Assembly (NCBI GenBank): GCA_022059125.1
Contig: JAEUWY010000012.1
Location: 2,108,001 to 2,172,000 of the forward strand
Reading direction: 5' to 3'
DNA length: 64,000 nucleotides
From: Corynespora cassiicola
Lineage: Eukaryota; Ascomycota; Dothideomycetes; Pleosporales; Corynesporascaceae
Below the pieces are notes generated by a model. That model was given only the letters and a program-made list of their open reading frames with translations, did no database searches and had not been told where the DNA came from. Positions 58,548 to 64,000 of this stretch are shown piece by piece. A program made the translations under genes and the position numbers. Position 1 is the stretch's first letter. Each line of letters opens with the position of its first letter.

Positions 58548-59216
58548 ACACTATCATTCATGGCTAACAGGTTATTTGTCAAGCCAGGTTCCTGAACTTA
58601 TAAATCAGACGTGGGAAGCGTGATGAAATGAGTATGGGCTCAGGATTTCATCCATGGTATATTGTGACTTTTGCAGATGTAAATCAATACCAAAATAGTT
58701 TAGCGCCGTTTCCCGTCACGCAGAGAAGTGTTGTGAAATCTCACCCATCCCATCTCGCCGCATGCACCTCCATCCCATCACCAACCTCACGGGAAACCTC
58801 GCCAATGCGAAACGCTAAATCAATTGCATATTCACCGGATGTGCTGCATACAGTATCCCACTTTCGGAACATCCGAGAGCGGAGACGCGCCGAACATGTT
58901 ATCTACTTTGCAACGGCGATGTAACTTGCGGGAATACTCAGGCTCGAGGCACCCGATGCCGTCATTAACTGCAGACCGTCGCTAAGCCTCTTCTCCGTCC
59001 ATTTTGCGAGCTTGGGTTCAGTGAAGGTTACATTGCACAGGCCGCAGGTGAGCATGCGGGGAAGTGCGAGCGAATGATAACAGCGGTCAAACCCCGGTCG
59101 GAGTGACGATCCCTCGCAGCAGTACCCCGGGCGGCGTACCTGCGTACTGCTACAAAAACCCGGAAGCTGCCCTCCTCCATAGCTAGGGCCTCTTTTCTCC
59201 CCCAATTGGTCTCATC
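58548..59216. other. Intergenic: 3' flank of dioxygenase gene and promoter of the hexosaminidase gene
   Basis: No supported gene. Nothing notable apart from GC-rich sequence just before the hexosaminidase start. Confidence 0.5.
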
Positions 59217-61463
59217 ATGTTCTTGCGGACCACCTTTGCCTTGATTGGCGTGGCCGCGGCCATACAACCTCTCCCGCCAGTCCAGTGGACGAGGAGCAAC
59301 GCGTCGACAGCTGGATTCTCGGTGTCTGACGCGCCGAAAACAGTCTATATTGCCAGCGACTTCGCCGACAATGCCGATACCGAGGGCCTAACGCTCATTC
59401 CGCCTACCGCCTACGAGTTTGCGGAGACGTTCCGCCAAGATATCTCGCAGCTCTTTGGGTCCAACTGGACGCTCGAGCAAGTCGATGAGTTCCCCGAATC
59501 TGGCATCTTTCTTGGAGAATACAGAGGCGATGCCAGTGAGATGACATACGAGAATGGCATCGAGACTGAGGAAGGCTACGAGATCGAAGTCACAGGCAGC
59601 AGCGTCTTCATCGGAGGCACAGGCTCTCGCGGCATGTTCTGGGGAACCCGCACGCTTCTCCAAGAGCTGCTTGTTGCCAATGGGTCCGGACTATCGCCCG
59701 GACGCATTGTCGATGCTCCAGCCTATGCGACACGAGGATGGATGCTGGATGCGGGCCGGAAATGGTACACAGCCGACTTCCTGAAAGATTTTTGCACCTA
59801 TGCTTCCTTTTTCAAGATGTCCGAGTTCCACTATCACTCCAGCGATAATTACCCATTGAACCGCGGCCACAACGAGACGTGGTATGAGGTCTTTTCACAT
59901 TTCTCGCTCATGCCAGAGGACCCAGAGCTTCAGGGCATCATTGAGCGACAGAATGAGACGCTCTCCAAGGCAGAGTTCCAGGATTTCCAGAGGCACTGTG
60001 CCCAGCGAGGCGTCACAGTTATCCCAGAAATTGAAGCGCCGGGACACGCTCTAGCCATCACCAAGTGGAAGCCCGAGCTTGCTCTAGCCAAGAAAGATTT
60101 GCTGAACCTCTCGCACCCTGACGCCATTCCTACAGTCAAGGCCATCTGGGCCGAATTTCTGCCGTGGTTCGAGACGAAGGAGGTTCATATTGGCGCTGAC
60201 GAGTATGACTCGACCCTCGCAGATGACTATCTCAACTTTGTAAACGAGATGTCTGACTTTGTCAACTCGACATCGGGGAAGCGTATCAGAATTTGGGGGA
60301 CTCATGAGCCCTCCGAGAACCTGACCGTCTCAAAGGATATCACGGTTCAGCATTGGCAGTATGGACAATCGGACCCAGTTCAGCTCCAGAATGATGGATA
60401 CCAATTGATCAACTCGCAAGATTGGTGGGCATACATGAGCCTGAAGAATGACCACATGCCTATCCTTCCTGCGCCTTACCCTCAGTTCTTCAATATTACT
60501 CGGACTATGAACTTTGCCAACGTCCCGGGATGGCAGTGGAACCCCGCCCTCTTCAACCATGTCAACATCACCGAGCAGCTCGAGCCCGGCGCCAGCGGCA
60601 ACAAGGGTGCCATCCTCGCAGCGTGGAGTGACAGCGGCCCAGACGCCACAACCCAACTCGAAGCCTACTACGCCATGCGTGACGGAATCCCCGTGGTAGC
60701 CGCCCGTGCCTGGTCTGGAGCCCGCGGCCTCAATATCTCCGCCTCAGACCTACCCTCCACAATCGCCTTCCTCACCCCCAAAGCCCCGGGCCAAAACATG
60801 GACCGCCGACTCCCCTCCTCCACCTCTCCGCTCATCTCCTGGTCCCGCTCCTCCTCGCCAGCCCCCAACCTAGGCCTCGGTTCGTACGGACCCCCCTACA
60901 CCCTAACCCTCGACGCAACCTCCCCCTTCACCCTCACCGGCCCTGACACCACCCTCGCCCTCGAGACTGTGACCTCGAATGGCACAAACACGTCCACCCT
61001 CGTCTTCACCACCGCAGACAACTTCCCCTACCCCCTCCGCTCCACCGCCGAGCCCGACGGCTTCGATCCCGGACATCCCGGCCGCATCTGGACCAACGTG
61101 TCCACCTCGACCCACGAGCCCGTGTCCATCGCCCTGCCCGCGCGCATTCGCATCGAGACGGATGAGGTGTATGGCAGTAGGGTGTGGGTGGATGGCGAGT
61201 TTAAAGGCAGGTTCGAGGTCTTTGTATTTGGGGGGCGGAACACGCTGTTTAGTTGGAGTCAGATGGCGCTTGTGGCGCCGCTGGGGGAGTTGGAGGGGGG
61301 GATTGAGGGGTTGGTTTTGGAGGAGGGTGTTGGGGGAGGAGGTGGGAATGGGAGTCAGACGGTGCCGGTGCCGCCTTTAGAGGGAGGTGTGGGGAGGGTT
61401 GGGGTCGGGTGGGGGGTTTTGGCTGCGGTATTTGGGGGAGTGGTTTTGGGGATGGTGGTTTAG
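59217..61463 (+). CDS. Secreted beta-N-acetylhexosaminidase (GH20), probably GPI-anchored
   Basis: Intronless, 748 aa. Residues 1-16 form a signal peptide (MFLRTTFALIGVAAA). A GH20b-type N-terminal domain leads to the GH20 barrel from about residue 175 (RGWMLDAGRKWY). The catalytic pair is D328-E329 in HIGADEYD, which polarises the substrate N-acetyl group. SEFHYHSSDN, PEIEAPGHA, WQYG and WNPALFNH complete the site, and many N-x-S/T sequons agree with secretion. A Ser/Thr/Pro-rich C-terminal part ends with a Gly-rich spacer and a hydrophobic tail (GVLAAVFGGVVLGMVV), as in GPI-anchored proteins. The enzyme trims terminal GlcNAc or GalNAc from chitin oligomers or glycans at the cell surface. 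It is longer than typical secreted fungal hexosaminidases of about 600 aa. Confidence 0.9.
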   Translation: MFLRTTFALIGVAAAIQPLPPVQWTRSNASTAGFSVSDAPKTVYIASDFADNADTEGLTLIPPTAYEFAETFRQDISQLFGSNWTLEQVDEFPESGIFLGEYRGDASEMTYENGIETEEGYEIEVTGSSVFIGGTGSRGMFWGTRTLLQELLVANGSGLSPGRIVDAPAYATRGWMLDAGRKWYTADFLKDFCTYASFFKMSEFHYHSSDNYPLNRGHNETWYEVFSHFSLMPEDPELQGIIERQNETLSKAEFQDFQRHCAQRGVTVIPEIEAPGHALAITKWKPELALAKKDLLNLSHPDAIPTVKAIWAEFLPWFETKEVHIGADEYDSTLADDYLNFVNEMSDFVNSTSGKRIRIWGTHEPSENLTVSKDITVQHWQYGQSDPVQLQNDGYQLINSQDWWAYMSLKNDHMPILPAPYPQFFNITRTMNFANVPGWQWNPALFNHVNITEQLEPGASGNKGAILAAWSDSGPDATTQLEAYYAMRDGIPVVAARAWSGARGLNISASDLPSTIAFLTPKAPGQNMDRRLPSSTSPLISWSRSSSPAPNLGLGSYGPPYTLTLDATSPFTLTGPDTTLALETVTSNGTNTSTLVFTTADNFPYPLRSTAEPDGFDPGHPGRIWTNVSTSTHEPVSIALPARIRIETDEVYGSRVWVDGEFKGRFEVFVFGGRNTLFSWSQMALVAPLGELEGGIEGLVLEEGVGGGGGNGSQTVPVPPLEGGVGRVGVGWGVLAAVFGGVVLGMVV

Positions 61464-61714
61464 AGTAGGGTGTTGATGTGAACGATTATAGGAGCTGGGT
61501 TGGAGGAATTCATGTTCAGAGCCGAAAGACAGAGGCATGAGTTGAGGGCTTAGCCCATGGTAATTGATTCTGCCTATCCCATGCCTATGACGAGGCATGT
61601 TTTCCAGCTATGTACGGAATACTAAGCAAGTGCTCACTCCCACCGCAAAGCCAGCCCGCGAGGAAACAGTACATTGTTGATCGTATATCCGAGGAAAAGA
61701 CTAGGCAGCTTCGC

Positions 61715-62173
61715 TCAGTTGGTCGTATTCTCGCTGTCCCTCTCGTCATCCTCTTCGTGGTCGAGTTTTGGCTTCTGTGCTCTGGATTAGCCATGGAAAT
61801 TCCCAGCCGGACTTAATTATCGTACCTTGTTTGGCCGAGAGCCGGCAGTGTGGGGTGTCTGGCGGTGAAAGCGAAAGTCCGGCTTTTTGTCTTGGAGGTC
61901 ACCGAGCAGCTCTTGAAACTTCTTAATTTTTTCATCGGCCTCGCTGAGCTGTTTCTTCAGCTCGACAATCTCTTGTTCTTGAGTGTTGGACTTGGCGATG
62001 GCGGAATCCCTCTCATTGCGGACGTTGCGAGCAACTTGTTGAGGATCGAAATAGTACTTCCTCAACCCTTCGAGGTATTCATTTCTGTCTCGAAGCTCTT
62101 CAACCTCTTCCATGAAAGACAGAATGACAGCTCGAAGGCGCCTGAGATCTTGCCCTTGATGAGTCGGTGGCAT
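61715..62173 (-). CDS. Small coiled-coil protein, function unknown
   Basis: Minus-strand exons 61826-62173 and 61715-61774 give 135 aa. The first exon encodes an almost continuous helix with heptad character from about residue 10 to 98 (for example EQEIVELKKQLSEADEKIKK). The 51-nt intron has donor GTACGA, a GCTAATCC branch site and acceptor CACAG, and leads to an acidic tail (HEEDDERDSEN). Reading through without splicing stops after two codons, so the spliced tail is preferred. No family recognised; it could be a structural or kinetochore-type small subunit, but nothing shows that. Confidence 0.6.
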
Positions 62174-62670
62174 GATGTCGAACTAGGAAATAGTACGTAA
62201 CCGGGGTGGAGAGAGGGTCTGATGGTAGGGGCTCAATGAGGTGTCGAGGAAGAAGATAAAGTGTCCATGAAGAATTTATTCAAGTTAGACATGTTCACCT
62301 ACTCAATTTTTGCCTTTACTAAAGAAGCTATTAACAGTAGCAAACACAGCGATAGTTTTAGTTAAACTTTACTTAATATGGCGCTTTATTGCAGTGTGAA
62401 AGTAAATTGCGGTAAGAATGCTAAAGTAAAAGAAGAGATTAACTTGCTTTCTCTTAGCAAAATGGGACGATATCTCTCACCCGGTGAATTCGTACTCGAT
62501 GGTCTGTGCTTGGAGAGCAAGTAGATAAGACCTTACTCTCCCGCCTCTCCTCTACGTTTCTTCTTCCCCAGCTCCTCCTCCTCTTTACAAAGTGTTCCAA
62601 TGTCTCCAACTCACCATTCTGAAATATCTCTTTCCACGGGCGTGCTATTGGCATCCCGAGCTCTAGTCAG
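62174..62670. other. Intergenic with an A/T-rich patch
   Basis: From about 62280 to 62460 the sequence is strongly A/T-rich with repeated AGTAAA/TTTACT words; this could be a decayed element. Near 62560-62660 the minus strand has coding-like sequence (RARDANSTPVERDISEW) continuing the next gene past its stop. Confidence 0.35.
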
Positions 62671-63088
62671 TCAACATATGGTGTTGATGGGATGCGTCTT
62701 ATCCTCTAAGCCCGGCAAGTTGTTCTGCAATTTGCTTATAAAGATTGATAGCTTCTGCTCCAGAAGTACATCTTGGGCTATCAGGTGGGCGTAGACCTAT
62801 CGCCAGGCAAGTTTTTTCCTATCTTTCCGACAGTCTCTTGGGATCGCGCTTGTCCAAAGTACGCCTGCAAGTAGCTTTCCCAAAAGTCGATACCTTCTCT
62901 TCCTGTAGGACGTGATTGGTCACAATCATCAGATCCACAAGGGGAGGGCACAGGTTTGAACAAGCTTGTCGACCCTCGTGGTTCACCTCTCGCGAGTCGC
63001 AGGGCTCTTGGACGTGGGCTTCAGGAAAGGGGTCCACACCCATCCATTGAGACCGAGCGCGCGAGCTACCGGCTTCTGTACTTACCAT
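62671..63088 (-). CDS. Possible small helical protein, minus strand
   Basis: Exons 62894-63088 and 62671-62796 give 106 aa. Donor GTATCG (62893) and acceptor GATAG (62797) join in phase 0, producing one continuous helical stretch from VDLMIVTNHVLQEEK to VYAHLIAQDVLLEQKLS. The 97-nt intron is long for this window. The ATG at 63088 is followed directly by GTAAGT, which could itself be a donor, so the N-terminus is uncertain. Coding-like sequence continues in frame after the TGA at 62671 up to a GTGAGT donor near 62598. No family recognised. Confidence 0.35.
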
Positions 63089-63726
63089 CGGCTCTATGAC
63101 CAGGCGCTATGGAATTTTTGCATCCACTTAAGTCGAATTGGGAGTATTGTCTGTGGTATGTCCTGGACCGAGCGATTATATGTGGTAACCCCACACTGGG
63201 ATGAAATCGCACCCACACAAACCAAGCTAGAGTGTGTATGCTCGTCTATCTCATACACCTGGACTGGTGTTTGAAAGTCCAGTACTCATCCATGGCGCAC
63301 CGAGATGAACGGAGCGCCTTGAGAATGCAGCATTTTTTTTTCGTTGACTCCATTCTATATGGGTGGGCTCAAAGAAGAAATTACAATTTGACACTTTGGT
63401 GAACTATATACTGGATGTAGGTGACACGCATGATCTCCCGATTCGATTCTTATTCTGCACCAAGGTGTGACTGATTGCGCATTTGATGCCTAAATTGGAG
63501 TTCAATTCTAAGATAATATCACGCAAAAGGAGTCAAAAGAGGTGAATGACTAATCGGAGCCTCAAATATGCTGATAAAATCACAAATGTATTTCACCAGA
63601 CATGGTACTTTCGATCGTGTATTCTCATCGCCAGCCTTGAAAATCCATGCCACTACAACATGATTCAGCATTACAGACCTTTTCTTTGCCAAACCACATG
63701 CTACAACCTGCTTTAAGTCTGCAAAA
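63089..63726. other. Intergenic between divergent small genes
   Basis: No supported gene; A/T-leaning with a T-run at 63330. It may hold an upstream exon of the minus-strand gene, but none could be fixed. Confidence 0.4.
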
Positions 63727-64000
63727 ATGGAATCCAACGGAGAAGACATTGAAGGCCCATCCGGAAAATGCGATCAGTGTGGTCACGATCCGACGATCGT
63801 TGACCACACCGTTCAGGCCGAAGTCCTAATGTTGAAAAAGCGCATCACAAAATTGACGAACTCCATAGACATGCTTGTTTAAGAAAAGATGCAATCCCAG
63901 CTCGCCAACATTGAGCTTGTCTTTGCGCTCATGGACCGAAACGAACATGCCCGGAAACAGGATCAAGAGATTGAGCGCCACAAGGCGGATCTCCTGGCGG
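63727..64000 (+). CDS. Coiled-coil protein with CxxC motif, interrupted by an in-frame TAA (partial)
   Basis: ATG 63727 opens 51 codons with CDQCGHDP (a possible half zinc site) and a helix with heptad character (EVLMLKKRITKLTNSIDML), ending at TAA 63880-63882. The same frame then stays open to the window edge and again reads as a helix (MQSQLANIELVFALMDRNE, then RKQDQEIERHKADLLA). Either the stop is a mutation, or an intron is missed, or only the first part is translated. No family recognised; the 3' end lies beyond the window. Confidence 0.45.

Noticed and set aside
1..64000. tRNA genes, CRISPR arrays, inverted-repeat transposons, telomere repeats
   Set aside because: I looked for T-loop-like GTTCGAATC words, regular spaced repeats and terminal inverted repeats and saw none that hold up by eye; a covariance-model search would be decisive.

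Overview
The window comes from the nuclear genome of a filamentous ascomycete (Pezizomycotina; Dothideomycetes is my best guess, but the sequence does not prove it). The protein genes carry short introns, mostly 47 to 70 nt, with GT..AG ends and CTAAC-like branch sites. Many match fungus-specific families: an Ams2/SPT21-type GATA protein, a fungal Med2-like subunit, DUF3176, DUF1749 and a tri/tetrahydroxynaphthalene-reductase-like SDR. I rebuilt the exon structures by hand from splice signals, reading-phase agreement and family alignment. I saw no tRNA, rRNA, CRISPR array or intact transposon.

Layout. 1-9.5 kb: C-terminal end of a Zn2Cys6 protein, a transglutaminase-like protein, Edc3 and a DUF1749 hydrolase. 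10-17 kb: an accessory island with three tandem paralogues of an 'LPREL' family (one intact, one a pseudogene, one apparently truncated by a nonsense codon), followed by an F-box protein. 17-42.7 kb: a housekeeping block with dihydroxyacetone kinase, SmD2, the Ams2/SPT21-like GATA protein, a Med2-like subunit, a Pub1/TIA-1-type RNA-binding protein, Pif1 helicase, a SurE-type nucleotidase, the naphthol-reductase-like SDR and a DUF3176 membrane protein. 42.7-45.8 kb is gene-poor. 45.8-51.1 kb: an F-box protein and the DNA polymerase delta catalytic subunit. 52-53.5 kb: a small orphan gene with a six-copy heptapeptide repeat, and a GNAT acetyltransferase. 54.6-58.5 kb: an iso-orotate (uracil-5-carboxylate) decarboxylase-like amidohydrolase, an ITP pyrophosphatase and a thymine-7-hydroxylase-like dioxygenase. 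59.2-64 kb: a secreted GH20 hexosaminidase and three small coiled-coil or orphan genes, the last cut by the window edge.

How the genes work together. The clearest functional group is the decarboxylase plus the dioxygenase. Together they would catalyse the steps from thymine through iso-orotate to uracil. Both promoters carry the same GATA-containing 9-mer at nearly the same distance from the start codon. Pol delta, Pif1 and the Ams2/SPT21-like protein share an S-phase theme but are not adjacent.

Several accessory genes (14.7 kb, 52.1 kb, 62.7 kb, 63.9 kb) show coding-like sequence continuing in frame past a single stop codon. This suggests ongoing decay, readthrough, unrecognised introns or assembly errors.
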